A stretch of 64,000 bases of DNA from Macrotrachela quadricornifera (GCA_022393335.1 JAJEKB010021746.1:282093-346092); one strand, 5' to 3'. Positions 46,047-59,368 are shown, counted from the first letter of the stretch. Notes: a model not told the origin generated them from the letters alone. Made by a program: numbers and translations.

Positions 46047-49000
46047 AGTTATTAATTTTGATGCCAGAAAGCAACGGTAGATGTTTATTTAAAAAAGAAT
46101 ATATTAATAAATTCTGCACAAAATTCTCTATCTTCTAGTATCAGAGCCAAATTTTGCGATTGAGCCTGGATTGAGGATACCGCCTATCAAAACCCGATGA
46201 TTATTTCTACCGCACCCGTTCTGTACGATATACATGTAGAATGTATAGTGGGAGATGACCGACAAATGTGTTCAGGAAAGTCACCAATATGTAATATACT
46301 CGACATATTGGAACTTACCTACGTTCTAAAAATATGGTTCAATATTTGGATACCATTTTCAGAACCTTTCACAGTTCCGCATTTTTTTTGATTAAAACCA
46401 TTTTAAGTTCTAGACATTTTGGCCTGAACTTGAAAATAGTTCTGAAATGACAGCGAGAAAAGATTCTATCTGATATTTTTTTTACAAAGATAGAGTAGAC
46501 ACGACCTTTATGCAGTTGCCTACAAATCATTCTATAAATTATTTTTTTGGATAGCGTCTAAAATACAGCTTATATGAGTAATCAGAGAGAAACGACTAGC
46601 CCTCCCATGCATCAAACCTCATTGAACAGCTGACTATTTATTTCTTTTGACAAAAAGGCAAAAAGCACCATCAATACTTTCTCAATGCATTTAGTGCAAC
46701 CAACAATTTCTATGCATTTAAAACTAAATAAAGTATTCAAATAAATCCGCAGTGCATTTTTTGCTTTACATACAGCTCAATTCTTCAATTCAATTAGATT
46801 GTGTAAACTTAAAATATTTGCTATGCGCTATTGATCTTTCTATACTTCTAAGTGAAATGTAAGGATTCAGAACGTCATTCTAACTGATTTTGTTTGCGAT
46901 AATATTATTTTAAGTGTAAGATCCACTACAATCAACACTATCAGTTACATATGCCATTATAGTGAAAAATAATCCCAAAAACCAAAACTTCATCCATTAT
47001 TCATATTATATCTGATTATCATTGATAAGAAATTTATAAAAAAATTGATTATATGAATGAAAATCGAAGACAATTGTTTTAAAGATATTACCATTTACTT
47101 TCAAGAAAAATCAATTATATTAAAGTTTTTTTCATGAATTTTTAATCGATCATAATCAAAATATAATAGAAACAATCAATGAGAATTTGGTGTTTTTTAG
47201 ATTGTTTTGGTTACAATAGATTTATAGTTAATTTTAATCTGATTATTTTTCTCATTGTTTTACTTAGGTACTCTGTGAATATTAAAATCGCTCGTTTCTA
47301 TGTGCTCTAGTTCTGGTTATTTATAATTACTCTTGACATTCAGCTTTAAGTTTATCACTAGTCGAATAATATTTGAAATAAACTAAACTTACCTGATAAA
47401 AGATTTGGTGCACGAGTTGTTTCTAATTAGCTTGCAAGCGATTCTGCTGCGTATATATCGTCAACGAAATCAGTGGGTTTGTCCCGACTTACGTTTTTTG
47501 ATGTGATCAACGAAGCATGACATTTTCTTTGATGGGGTAGTTTATTGCAAATATGTGTTCGTTCTTATGTGCACATCGTTACTTCAATCTTCTTCTTCTT
47601 TTTTTTCCTTTTCGTTACATTTCGTATTTCTATAATAAAAAAATATTCACTAATACTTGCGTACATATGTGTTTTATATTGTAGTTTCACAATTTTTTCA
47701 TATGAAAACGAAATAATATTTTTTTAAAATCATATATGAAAGATGCTAGCTGTATGTTGTCCTACAATGTATTGCTTCATGACAATGACTCGTCTCGTTG
47801 ACTACACAAAAACGTTTTTCTCATATAAATCGATGAATGGAGTTTTGTTTTGTATGTCAACAACAAATGTTTGTTTCAAAGAACTGTGCAAAGACAAGTA
47901 GAAAAATCACGTGGAATATAGGTTTGAGTCATAATTAGAATCGGATCGATTGGTCCTCACCAGCTCTTCAAAAACTCTTTGGATACCAAAGCTTCGTTAT
48001 TTTGCTCATTTTTAACGATCTTTATGATATCAAAAGTCTAGAGATATGACTCTGAATGTTTCTCATTGACGAAACTTCAACATTATCCGAAACGAAAGAT
48101 ATCAACTCGGTATCATACGTTATGGAAGCTCTATTATTTACATGACTTTCGTAACAAAATAAAATGCATAAATCATGAAAAAACAAGGTTTTCGTATCGA
48201 CTTTCATAGAACTTTTCTTTTGATCTTACAAGTTTTTCATATCACTCTTACATGACTATCATAACATCAGAACAGTTAGTATGATCTACAGACATGATTT
48301 AATCCTCTTTTCTGAGTTTATTTCCTAATGACTAACAAAATTAACAACGGCCAAGAAAAATATAGAGAATGAGAAGATTGAACGAGTCAAAATCAAAATA
48401 ATAGAAATAAGGATACACAATTGAATTTCTTCACTTTAAATCAACAGCTACAACAAGAAGTAATTTTACAATCATGTAGACAATGTTGAAAGAGTAAATA
48501 CTTAGAAGTGACTATGATATCTATAAGTGTGTTGCATAAGATTAATATATAGAATAGTACTACATACTTAGAATATTCAGTTACATTATAGTTGTAGCGA
48601 ATGGACGACACCTGCTGACTTAACAGATATTTTTATGCAAAAGTATTCACTGTGAATACATTTTTTTTCATAGAGTATTAATCTTTCAATTTGTTTATGG
48701 ATGCAATACAATTTAGTTACTAAAACTCTGTAGAATAAATAACAACAGGGCTTTCGTAATGAGTTGATATACTCCAATCTGAAGTCCCAACTCTACATAT
48801 TGGCCAATACATTCTCATCTGATGAATAGAACCTCATATCATGTTGAATGAATTTATTATGCTCACGAAAAGATAGCCATATTTTACAAGTTGATATTGG
48901 ACCAAATTCAGGGAGGATCGAATTTCGACTCGTTATGAAATAAAAATGACGATGAGAATCATTCAATTTTATAATAAAAAGAATTTACAGATCGAAATTT

Positions 49001-49906
49001 ATAACTTTATATGTAAGATAATTCATCTTGAGACTTCGAACTCGCTCATATAGGATAGTTTTAGCCAACTTTCATATACTCTCAAAAGCCATCACGTCAT
49101 GAATAGTTACCAGCGAATTCGAATATTCCTTGTTTATATTTGCTATATGACTTGAGCTAACTTTCTAAATAGTTGGGACGGATATAGAAATATATTCTTT
49201 GTCAAATGATAGTATTTTCAAGGAGAGAACATAAGAAAAAAAGTTCTTCAAACTGAAACTAAAGATTATGGTTAAATTTTCTATGGTTTCAAGTAAATGA
49301 TTCTATAAATCATACGAATTAAACAGAATATTGGAGAGATGTTTATTAAAAGTGACATTCGCCGGCATAATAAATCCAAAACGAAGTATTTTAGAAGTCT
49401 GCTTTAGATTTTATGCGAATGAATTCTGAAATAATTGTCTTAAGTCAGAAATCGATCTGGAATTGGAATCCAATAAAAATGTAGTCTCACACATATCTAG
49501 TAAAACTCTAGTTTCATTATTGTTCGACTTAAAATCGAGAGTAAATATAAAGATTTGAAATCGTCATACCTCAGCACCTTCGATCATGATAAGGTGACTG
49601 GTGCCACATTAACTTCTTAGTAATAATCTTCTAAACAAAGAACATATATAGAACTATTCATTGTTATCCGAATTAGTATAATCCTAATAATTTTCTTCAT
49701 CTACATCTGTATCTTTACATAACGAAAAAAAAGTCATTTCGAAAAAGGTTTGTTCTTATTAATCTGTTCAAAGTTTTCAATTGACTATTGACGTCAATCA
49801 TCTATTGGACAAACATAAGTGTTATCTTGCGAGACAAATCAAGTTCATTTCCTCGTAATGCAACCTGGTTAACATTAACAAATTATTGCATATACAAAAA
49901 AATTTT
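46047..49906. other. Gene-poor region
   Basis: About 3.9 kb without a recognisable gene, RNA or clear element. Frames at 46197, 47545, 48022 and 48586 are short, have no domain and show no splice context. The composition is slightly less AT-extreme than around the coding genes, which suggests old decayed repeats. Confidence 0.45.
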
Positions 49907-50480
49907 ACTTAGGATTAACCAAAAGTCTTGAGCCCAGTTAAAAGACCCTGTAGGATAAGAAGACCTGTTCGAAATTGAGAAACCAAATATACGATATTGT
50001 AGAGCAAATCAAAGCACGTCGAATGGCATATGTTGAATCTGATCTTCATAAGATTTTAGTGGAACTAGAGTCAATTTACTAGTAGATGGCCATGTATCTA
50101 AAAAGTTATAGTACATACAAAAACAATCGTATTTTTTCCATGAGAGATGAAAAGATCAGAGATGCCAAGTATAACAACTAGTAATCCGTGAAAAACTCTA
50201 CAAAACTGTATATAAAAATATTTTCCTAGAAATACCTTTCAATGACATCAAGATCCGTAATGATCACTAACTGATAGTACTTTTGAGCACATGACCGTCT
50301 ACTAGTAAATTGACTATAGTTCCACTAAAGTCTTACGAAAATCAGATTTAATATATGCCAATCGACGCGTCTCGGCTTGTTCTACAGAATGGTATAATTG
50401 GTTTCGCAATTTCGAATAGTTCTTCTTATTCGACAGGATACTTTAAAAGTTAGGATCAAGACTTTTAGTTAACCCTAAGT
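49907..50480. mobile_element. Second foldback element, arms about 210 bp
   Basis: Left arm 49907-50114 and right arm about 50268-50480 are imperfect reverse complements around a loop of about 150 bp. The outer ends read ACTTAGG(A/G)TTAAC and GTTAACCCTAAGT. Inside are matching blocks AAAAGTCTTGA, AATAAGAAGA, TTCGAAATTG(A/C)GAAACCAA, GG(C/T)ATAT(G/A)TT and GTCAATTTACTAGTAGA. The sequence is unrelated to the foldback at 45430-46046. It is non-coding; no flanking duplication was identified with confidence. Confidence 0.75.
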
Positions 50481-51171
50481 ATTATTAAAATTTTAAAACA
50501 GACGATAATTATAAAAACATGATCATAGTTGTTAAAAACACATTGTCTTCAAGTAAATTTTCTTTATAACTTTCTTCCTAAATATATTAAATAAGAATAA
50601 AAAAATCATCATTTTATAATGAACAGATAGTTCCATTAGAGTAATTAGGTGACTACTTAAAGAGTTAGATTCGGTTCCTATCGCGCTCCTATGATCTTTT
50701 TTAAATAGACTTTAATAATAAACGAAACATGTCTTGTAGAAACAGTTATTTTGATTATTTATAAAAGTATTATCTCATGAGCAAGTGAAAGGAAGATAAA
50801 AAACTTATTTTGAAGGTTTTTTATTGTTTTCTTATACTAGAACATGTGGTTTTGACTCATCGTTTACTTTCTTTTTTTCCTTCCTGTGTTACTTCCTTTT
50901 TTTAGTTTTTCTCATCAGTTTATTATTTTTTTTCTTTTCTTTATAAAATGTTTTTCGTTTATTTTTTTATTTTACTGTTTTGATATCATTATAAGCATAT
51001 GACAACTATATTAACGATAAATTGTGAAATGTTGTGTATAAACAAGGTTACTTCTGATTTAATTATTCTTCATACTTTTTTTTATCATATAAATATGTTC
51101 AACAGTTACATACGTCAGCATAAAAAAACAGCTGTCATATTAGATATTTAGTGGAAACTGAAAATGAGGAA
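50481..51171. other. Intergenic, no gene
   Basis: AT-rich with T-tracts at 50870-50970. No frame or RNA was recognised. Confidence 0.5.
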
Positions 51172-51277
51172 AAAAATATGGAACGCTTCACGATTTTGGT
51201 GGTCATCCTTACGCAGGGGCCATGCTAATCTTCTCTGTATTATTCCAATTTTATTATATGTCCCACCGAAGTGGGAC
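51172..51277 (-). ncRNA. U6: U6 spliceosomal snRNA
   Basis: On the minus strand, 106 nt align along the whole U6 consensus. There is a 5' stem-loop GTCCCAC-TTCG-GTGGGAC, then ACATATAATAAAATTGGAA, ATACAGAGAAGATTAGC with the ACAGAGA box (5'-splice-site pairing) and catalytic AGC triad, ATGGCCCCTGCG for U4 pairing and the internal stem-loop, then GATGACCACC, CGTGAAGCGTTCCATA and a terminal T-run. Compared with vertebrate U6 the 5' stem and the segment after GATGAC differ, but all functional boxes are intact. U6 forms the catalytic core of the spliceosome and is made by Pol III; the T-run is both terminator and La/Lsm binding tail. Confidence 0.95.
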
Positions 51278-51299
51278 GATAAAAAATCTTTGTTGCTTT

Positions 51300-51307
51300 C
51301 TTATATA
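51300..51307 (-). promoter_or_regulatory. TATA box of the U6 gene
   Basis: TATATAAG on the minus strand lies at -23 to -30 relative to the U6 5' end at 51277, the position expected in Pol III type 3 promoters. A proximal sequence element would lie about 25-30 bp further upstream (near 51325-51345) but its consensus in this lineage is unknown to me. Confidence 0.65.
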
Positions 51308-54300
51308 TTGAATCGAGAGGAAAAGAAACAAAACGGTGAATAAGTATAGAATAGAAAATTGCAAAACTAGGAAGAATGCATAACATCTATGAAGAAAAAT
51401 TTCAAGCAACTTTAAAAACTTGCGTAATAGTGCGACAAGTGGTGGAAAAGCATATCTCATAATACAAATTAGTTGATTATCATATGTTATAATTAGTCAA
51501 TAAGTTACTTGTACAAATTTTCAAATAAAAAAAATTTAAAAAATAGTTTTTTCATGAATTGAAAAGATGATTTTGAAAGTAGAATAATAGTTTATATTTA
51601 AATTAGTTGTTTGACGAAAATAGATCTTATGTATCTACATTCATATCTTGTCTTCCGCATGCATCCAAAAACATATCAGTCTAATACTAGAAAATCTAAT
51701 ATACATTTTAGAAAATTAGTACATAAATTAACATTCGTTTAATAATGAAAATTTTATGGCGATTATTTGTTGCAAATGTTTTTTTATCTAAACTCTGTTT
51801 TAATACATCGAAAATGAAATAGAAGCTTACTTTCTACAAAAAATTTTGCTTTCAAATAAGAACTCTCGTTTCTATCTGCAAGAATGAATTAAAGAAGTCG
51901 AAAAAAAATTAAAATCTGAATTATATCCATTCGATTCTGTATCAAATATTTACAATGGTAAATATGAATGTTTTATATAAGAGTTAAAAGATAATTTTCT
52001 AACAGTTTAAAACTTTAGAATGTTCAAATAATTTAGTTGATTATTTTATATTTATTTATCAAAAAAATATCATTCCAGGAGGCGGGGAGGAAAGAGAACA
52101 CTATCATTTTCAATCGAAACTATTTTACGTCGAACTTCAGAAATTTTTAGAAATTTTATACTTTTTTTGAAGGTGGCAACTTTGGAGGACATCTCAATTC
52201 TTATTTATTCTACTTATGATAAACCTTTTATGTCAACGTCTAGTCGCTATGTCACATTAAAATTTTGCTGCGCACTAAAAGAAGTTTACTCGTAACATAT
52301 CGATTCAAAATCTACAATTTTCAGCATTCAAATCACACTGTGTAGTTTTCATCATAGTTTTCTATCTCTTTTTTTCTATAACAAAATACGATTTTGCCAG
52401 ATTCGTTCTTGAACCAGCATCAGTTAGGTTCTTTTGAAAATCCACATAGGCAATCGAAGACTTATTTCACTACTAACTTTTAAGATACCTTCCAATCAAT
52501 GTCTAATCGATTGTCGGTCTCTCACGGCTAACCGTTTTCATATTGAACGTCACATTATCGTTCAGTGTTAGCTCAAATTTAAAGCGAATAGATGCATTTC
52601 GATTAAATTTTCTCTCGAAAATTATTACATTTGTCATTATACTCATTACGATGAAGTTAAAAGAAGGAGAACTATTTAAAAGTTACTACAAATAGAGTGT
52701 ATTGAAGTGTGAACTGGGAAAAGTCTTCGTTTAATCTATGTGTTATTTTACGATTGATGCCTGTAAAGTCTCAACAGATAGACCTCAATCAGCCACTTCC
52801 GGTTTTTACATTTTTCTGTATAAATCTTAACAAAAAATCTGACGTGTAACCTCGACCCAAAAAACCTCATAATAAAGGGTTTTAAAATATAGTGAATAGT
52901 ATAGTTTTATCTACCCAGCCATTTCTCTTTTTTTGATTGATGAAGGCAGATAGACAGAGAAGTAAACTTTGACGGCGAGGTAATCATATTGCCGACAGTA
53001 GCTTTTTTGCTAACATCAAATTTGAAGTCAAAAAAGTTGAAATTAGTCACGTGATCACATATTGGTGTTTTCACGATAATTAAGCAAATTCGAAAAGAAT
53101 AAAATACAATGGAAATGAAAATTGAAAAATCAATTCACGATGAATCCAGCGTAGCTACCAAAAATTGTTTTTTTGGAACTTATTGGAATTTTTTAATAAA
53201 TCCTATATAGTTCCTGTATGAGAGTGAGAGAGATGACTTACTGAGGATGAAGGTGAATACTGCGGGGCAATGGCAAGGACGAGGGTGCACTGAAATACTA
53301 ATACAGCTAATAAATCTCAGTAAACGCACTAGAAAAGATAAATCCTCTAGAAAAAAGAATCCCAGTAGTCTTTCGTTGAGCTAGGATATTAGTCAATTAT
53401 AGCTGTCAGTAAAAGATAACCTGTCGATAAAGTGTATCTGACTCTCTTTTTCCTCTTGGTCGTACCATCTTAAAGACATTTACGACAATCTAATCTTTTC
53501 TTGCAGAGTCGAGAATATGATTATACTAATTCTTCCTACTATTTTTTTTCACATTGTTGCAAGTTTACAAGAGGATCCGATTACATATGAATTCGTAGGA
53601 AAAAACTTGTAACTTTTTCAACGAGTATCTAATAAGTAACGCTCATCTATGAACTCTCTTGATCTTTTCTCATAGAAGCACACGACTAATGAACCAATGA
53701 GAAACGACATACCTATGTTTTTATTGCTTTACTTAATACTTTTACCTTCATATCAATTCCATCGACAGCCAGAACTCAGATCAGAGCTTTACAAAATATC
53801 TTTACCCTGACATTTCTCTTCCATTATCACCAACGTGCGAATACACTAGCCAACAAGCAAGACTCAACTTCTGTCTCTTAGACTGTTCTAGATGATAATT
53901 TTGAGCATCGATTCATGGCTCTCGACTAACCCTAAATCGAGCTTAAAATAAGGAGAAACTTGTTAAAAAAATCTTAGAAATACACTAGAAAAGTTTTCAT
54001 TGACTTCGAATTCGTACTTTTTCTGCTCGATAAGAATCAGTCAGTTTTATAAGAAACTATGATTTACCTATTTATCATCAATCAATAACTACGGATATTG
54101 GAAATGCAACCTTCGACTTGAATTGATCATAGTCAACTCTCTTGATCTTTAGTGAGCTTAAATTAACTTTCTTAAGAACAAGTATAAAACTAATAACTAA
54201 TTATTTATTAACACGTTACTCATTACGACTTTGACTCCGATTCGAATTCTCTTCCCTCGACTATCATATAAACAAACCTTTCTAGCATCGTATTGCTACA

Positions 54301-55785
54301 TTTTCATTGGTTTATATCATGCTGAAATCTGATTGGCTTGGACAGATGAACTTCAGGCATTTTTAGCAGCCGTTTGAACGGTATATAAATTTTTCCTTCA
54401 GAAAAAGGAACTAATACAGTTATTTAGTTTTTCTCCTGAATATATATTTTTGATTTGTGGTATTGCGCATCACCAAGAAATAATTTTTACACAAAGCATA
54501 ACATAGCAAATAGTATAATTTTGTATATAATTGAACAAATAAACTTACTCTGTAGATTCCTTTTTGTGAGACACGATCTGGAAGAATGTTAAAGTGCGTA
54601 GCGATAGGATGCTATGGAATTTTCTTTGAAAATGAATGAAGTCATTACTCATTATAAAATTGTTCGAGTATTATCAACTCATACTATTGTTGATTAAGTT
54701 TGTTTTACAAAATTATTACGGCTCATTCATCGTTAATAAAGTCAATAAAATCGAGAAAAATGAAGATTTTATTGAAGAAGATCAAATATGTTTGGGAAAT
54801 TTTCAATTCAAAACAGTAAGATGGAAATTAATTTGTGTGAAAATTATATTCAGTTTTGTCAATATTAATTATATCAAGATGAAAATGTTCGAATCGGCTA
54901 AATTATTCAAATAATTGATACAATTGTTCCTTTTTTACCGTTTTTTATTTGATATTTTTCATTAAAAACTTTCTGATGATAAAAACTTAAATAAACATAA
55001 AAATAATCTTTTCTTCGTACTATTTTCAATTTCATCTCATATAATGTTTCGTTAAAAAAAAAAATTTAATGATTACGGATATGAAGAACATATACAAATA
55101 TCTCTAAATGAAACACGTTCAAAGTACTTCTTCTATAAATGAATATATTGATAATAGGAATAAAACAGTGTTGATTGTTTAGATAAATCTATGAACGGAA
55201 AAATAATGACAAGAATCCCTTTTGTTCAATAAATATATTATCGAAAACGATGATCTTATCAAATTGAATTTTAAAGCATTCGGTCATTCGATTGGATCAA
55301 TGTTGCTACTGATCATTTTCATGGTAAATATTTGATTTTCTTTTTAAAAAAAGCTAATAAAATGTAGTTAGTCATGAATTACAAACAGAGTGTAATTTCT
55401 TTTTGTATAAAAATGAGCTGTGATATGCCATTATCATCATATCCTTCAAAACAAAACTATCATGAGACAATACAAGCTTATATTCAATCTTCTTTATATA
55501 AACATATATCTTCATTTCTAACTAATATTTGTATTTGTTCAGTACAAAAATCTTCTAGATTTAAATGTAATAATCCCATTCAATTATGCAAATCTAATAG
55601 ATCTTATCAAACCAATGAAAAAGTTATTTATGATGAATAAAATTTATAAAACTATTGAAAATGAAACATCTCTTTATCAAAATCAGTTTTGGAAACTCAT
55701 TTCTTTACCTACATCAATTTAAACATCAACTTTTGTTCTTTATATTTAAAAATATTTGTTCAAGATTAAAAAGAAATGAGAATAT
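51308..55785. other. Gene-poor region, about 4.5 kb
   Basis: No recognised gene. The frame at 51254-51460 overlaps U6 and its promoter and is rejected. Frames at 54636-54914 and 55374-55640 (plus) are Lys/Asn/Ser-rich with no domain; the stretch around 54630-54900 may be remnants of a coding sequence because several short open blocks follow each other in different frames, but I could not identify a family. Confidence 0.4.
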
Positions 55786-57430
55786 TTACGAATAAAATCC
55801 AAAAAAAGAATGTTCTTTTTGTTTATCTTTGATTGATCGTTTATTTTTGCCTATTGTTTGTCCATTTTCAAGGTCTTTAGGTAAATCTTGTGATGCTAAA
55901 TTCTTTTTTGCATATATTTCAGCTAAAGAAGTGGCTTGATGAATATCTTGTCCATGTCCTGGAATATTCAGTTCGACACATAATCGTCGTGCATTTTCAA
56001 CAGATAATTTGTCAAAATAATGTTCAACGACTAATCTTCCATCTCGTAGAAGTGCTGGATCAAGACCTTTAACATCACAGTTAAATGTACAAATGATCTG
56101 TTGATGCATAGCATCACCAAGAAGACCATCAGATAAATTGAGTAAATTAGAAACAGCTTGATTTGAAAAAATATCATCTTGTTTACGGTCACGAATGATA
56201 TTTTCTGCATCTTCAATAATTAATATTGAATTTGGATGTTTCATTAGAAAAGGTAAGAAACTTGGTTTTGTCACTTCCTAGAAGAATTATTTTTCAATAA
56301 AAATCATTTCAATAGATAAATGATCGAAAAACTTACTTTAACAAGATCAGGTGGAACATAAATTAAACTTTTATCTTTAATTTTATTAATTAAATATCTT
56401 AAATAAAAAGTCTTTCCAGTTCCTGGAGGACCATGAAGAAAACTTATTCCCGTTGAATCTTTTTGTTGAAGTGTTTCGAGAAGTTCTTGATGAATGTGAA
56501 TAAAATCATCGCCATAATGTAATTTTAAATCACTGATATGTGGTTTTTTCATTCGAATAGAAGATGTATAGAAACCGAGTTCAGAACTATAACAGACCAT
56601 TTGTAAAGTTGCTTCCGTTATTGGATACAATTTGAATTTTGACAATTGTTCAAGAAGAGTTTGAGCTCGTTCACTTCTTTCGGGAATATGAAAAATCTAC
56701 ATTTTCAATTAATATGAATGTTAGATATTGAAAAATATTTACCTGACAAGTAGAGAAGCATTTGAAATTATTCTCTTCATTATCTGACTGAAGATTATTT
56801 GGATTATCCACATTTGTAGGACTTAATGAACCACCATAGAATTGAACTAAATTAGAATTCTCAATTAACATTTTCGATAGATCTCTATCAATTTAATTAA
56901 ATTTCTTATTGGAAATTTTATTTTTAAAAGATAAGAAATAATTTGTTGATATTCTAACCTGATAGATAATCTCCTAAATCAATATAAATTTTTGACATGA
57001 TTGAATTTTTCTCATGTGCATTATAACTCCATTCATAAAGAAATCCTTCTCGATTAACTTTATATTCATTGACAAGAAAATCGAGAGCACTAGGAAATAC
57101 AAGAGAAAATTCTTTTATTATTGTTAAGAATAAATAAACAAACCTGGTAGCATGAAGCATTCCTCCTTGTTTTCGTTGAGTATTCCATTGTCTTCCTCTA
57201 TTTAAAGATGAAAAATGTCCGGCTAAGTTTAGTGTAAATATATCATTATAACCAGATGAAGATGAGATACGAGTTGGATTTAATACACAAGGTAATCTTC
57301 GATATTTCAACGCAAAAAGAGTTGGACCATCAATTAGACCACGTTGAGGATCGGTTAATTTTATCAAATCTTCAGTCGTTAATGTACCATTTAAATACGG
57401 AGAAAGACAACTTTCATCTTGTTGAGTCAT
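55786..57430 (-). CDS. AAA+ ATPase, BCS1/FtsH-like ATPase core
   Basis: Four exons: 56959-57430, 56743-56882, 56337-56696 and 55786-56277 (487 residues). The N-terminal about 280 residues match no family I know (LTTEDLIKLTDPQRGLIDGPTLFALKY; later YGDDFIHIHQELLETL). The ATPase domain has Walker A GPPGTGKT (about 293-300), Walker B SILIIEDAE (about 341), a sensor-1 region CTFNCDVKGLDPALLRDGRL with the arginine of the second region of homology, and a short lid, ending in a Lys-rich tail. The order resembles BCS1-type and classical AAA proteins: ATP hydrolysis drives remodelling of a substrate. No membrane helix or mitochondrial presequence is evident, so it is not simply BCS1. Divergent from the isochorismatase-family pseudogene, with 488 bp between. 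Confidence 0.8.
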
Positions 57431-57918
57431 TTCTTTGGAAGAATAGATCTTATTCTGAAGAAAAACAATTCAATGTATTTCTTATTAGTTGCTTTTGAAA
57501 GAGATTTACTCTTTTCGTTGATATTTATACAGATTTTCTCTTGAAATGACTCATTTATTGTCCCTTGTTTTTTCCTCATCCTCAGTAAAATAAAAGTGAC
57601 TAATATTTATTCAAATATCATTTCTTCCCAAAGATTAAAGCAATAACTGGGGAAAAATGATTTTGTTATCTTAATGATAATGAAAGAATTTATAAGGAAG
57701 AAAATCAATTAGTGCGTATCTTTGTAAAAGATTGATTATTTAATAGAGTGAAAGAAATTGATCAATAGTTGTCACTATTAACTGATAGATTTCACTTTCT
57801 TTTTTACTTACATATTCGCACTGGTTGATATGATGACAGGAAAATGAACCAATCAATGAAAAATTTATTGCATACAGGTAGAGACAGTTGATTGAAATTT
57901 AGAAGGATTTAATTAAAA

Positions 57919-58896
57919 ATGTTCGTAAATCTTCCAAGAGAAATGAATTCTAAATTGATATTTGAATCATTTTTGAAATTATTCAAACGTTCATTATCCA
58001 ATTTGAATAAAAACTCGTTAAATGAAGTGAAACAAGTTGAAAGTGTAAAGAGTAGTGAACAAAGTATATCAAATGACGATAAAAACTCAACAGTATTATT
58101 ATTGATTGATGTTATTAATCATTTAGATTTTCCAGAAAATGTAGGTTTTACATTTGAAAAAAAATTCTTCGAAATAAAATTCATTTAATAATTTCTTTCA
58201 AGAATTAATTAAAGTACTAAAACCAATTTGAGAACGAATAAGTAAACTTAGGAAAGCCGTTCAATTAGCAAATATTCCAACGATTTATGTCAATGATAAT
58301 TTTCATAAATGGAAGTCAGATTTTCGTCACGTTGTTGAAAATGTTTTAGAAGAAAATGAACCAGGTAAATATTCATATAATCTTTTAATTTTTATTTTCT
58401 TTTTTTTTAAGGAAAAATCTTAGCAGAATTATTAAGACCAAATGAAGATGATTGTATGCTATTGAGAAGGTTTTCAATTGAATAAGTGAATATATTCGTT
58501 TAGATTTTGTACTTAAACCAAAACATTCCGGTTTTTATTGTACTCCACTTGAAATTCTTCTTGATCATCTTCGTGCTAAAACTATTATTCTAACTGGTTT
58601 TGCTGGAAATATTTGTGTTTTATTTACCGCTAATGATGCCTATATGAGAAATTATAAAATTATTGACCCCAAAGATTGTATTGGATCGAATACACCACAA
58701 ATTCGATCTTATTTATTTCATTTTTGAAAACATTTTTATTTGATTTGTGTTTAAGGAAAATGCTGCATGTTTAGAACAAATGGAAAAATTACTTAAAGCA
58801 GATATTAGATCTTCTAAAGATATTATTAAAGATATTCAAAATCACATCGATACTAGTGATCAACCTAACAAACATAGATTCAGTAATGAAGGATAG
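57919..58896 (+). pseudogene. Isochorismatase-family hydrolase pseudogene with introns
   Basis: Blocks in order match cysteine hydrolases of the isochorismatase fold: VLLLIDVINHLDFPEN (catalytic Asp), LIKVLKPI-stop-ERISKLRKAVQLANIPTIYVNDNFHKWKSDF, KILAELLRPNEDD, FVLKPKHSGFYCTPLEILLDHL (catalytic Lys), IILTGFAGNICVLFTANDAYMRNY (catalytic Cys) and AACLEQMEKLLKADIRSSKDI. GT..AG introns are seen at about 58372-58411 and 58456-58503. The catalytic triad Asp-Lys-Cys is still present, but there is a TGA at about 58229-58231, the intron after DFPEN joins out of frame, and the last intron lacks a GT donor near 58703. The gene is probably bacterial in origin, intronised, and recently disabled. A sequencing error cannot explain all three faults, though each alone might be one. 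Confidence 0.7.
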
Positions 58897-59043
58897 AAAA
58901 AAGTTTTTTCAAAAATCTGTGATTTAATCTCGCTAAGGAAGATTATTTTTGTTATTTTTTAGTCAAGCTTTTCCATTTATTTATTTCATTCCATTTCTCT
59001 ATCTGTTTTTTATTTTGTGTCTCAAATTAATATTTGTATTTTT

Positions 59044-59368
59044 CCCTTGACTGTAGGTCAGTAGGTCAGGGTCTAAATCCCGAAATTGTCGGTGTGTTTG
59101 TGTGTTTGTCCGCAGGGTCAAAGGTCAAAAAAACATCCTATAGAATAGGTTCAGAGGTCAAAAAAACATCCTGAACTGCTATACCATGGAGATACCCTTA
59201 GGCCCTGAACTGCTATACTATGGGGATACCCTTAGGTCCTGAACTGCTATGTATCCGTGGTATTCGTTATTATCGAGACCTATCCCATAGGCTTTACTCG
59301 TAATATTAATCTCTACTAAAAGGAATGTACTTGTCGCCAAGGTATTAGTCCGATCCTACAGTCAAGGG
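59044..59368. mobile_element. Non-autonomous element with 14-bp perfect TIRs
   Basis: CCCTTGACTGTAGG at 59044-59057 is matched exactly, inverted, by CCTACAGTCAAGGG at 59355-59368. Inside are two copies of AGGTCAAAAAAACATCCT, and about two and a half copies of a unit of about 35 bp starting CTGAACTGCTATAC with GATACCCTTAGG. The segment GTTTGTCCGCAGGGTCAAAGG matches, inverted, the repeats at 172-554. There is no coding capacity. Just outside the right end a perfect hairpin GTGGATCG-CTT-CGATCCAC lies at 59373-59391 and may belong to the same family. No target-site duplication was identified. Confidence 0.65.

Noticed and set aside
51254..51460. Minus-strand frame of 68 residues
   Set aside because: It overlaps the U6 snRNA 5' end and its TATA box.
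54636..55640. Frames at 54636-54914 and 55374-55640
   Set aside because: Several short open blocks looked like possible exons, but the joined reading frames contain stops and no domain could be seen.
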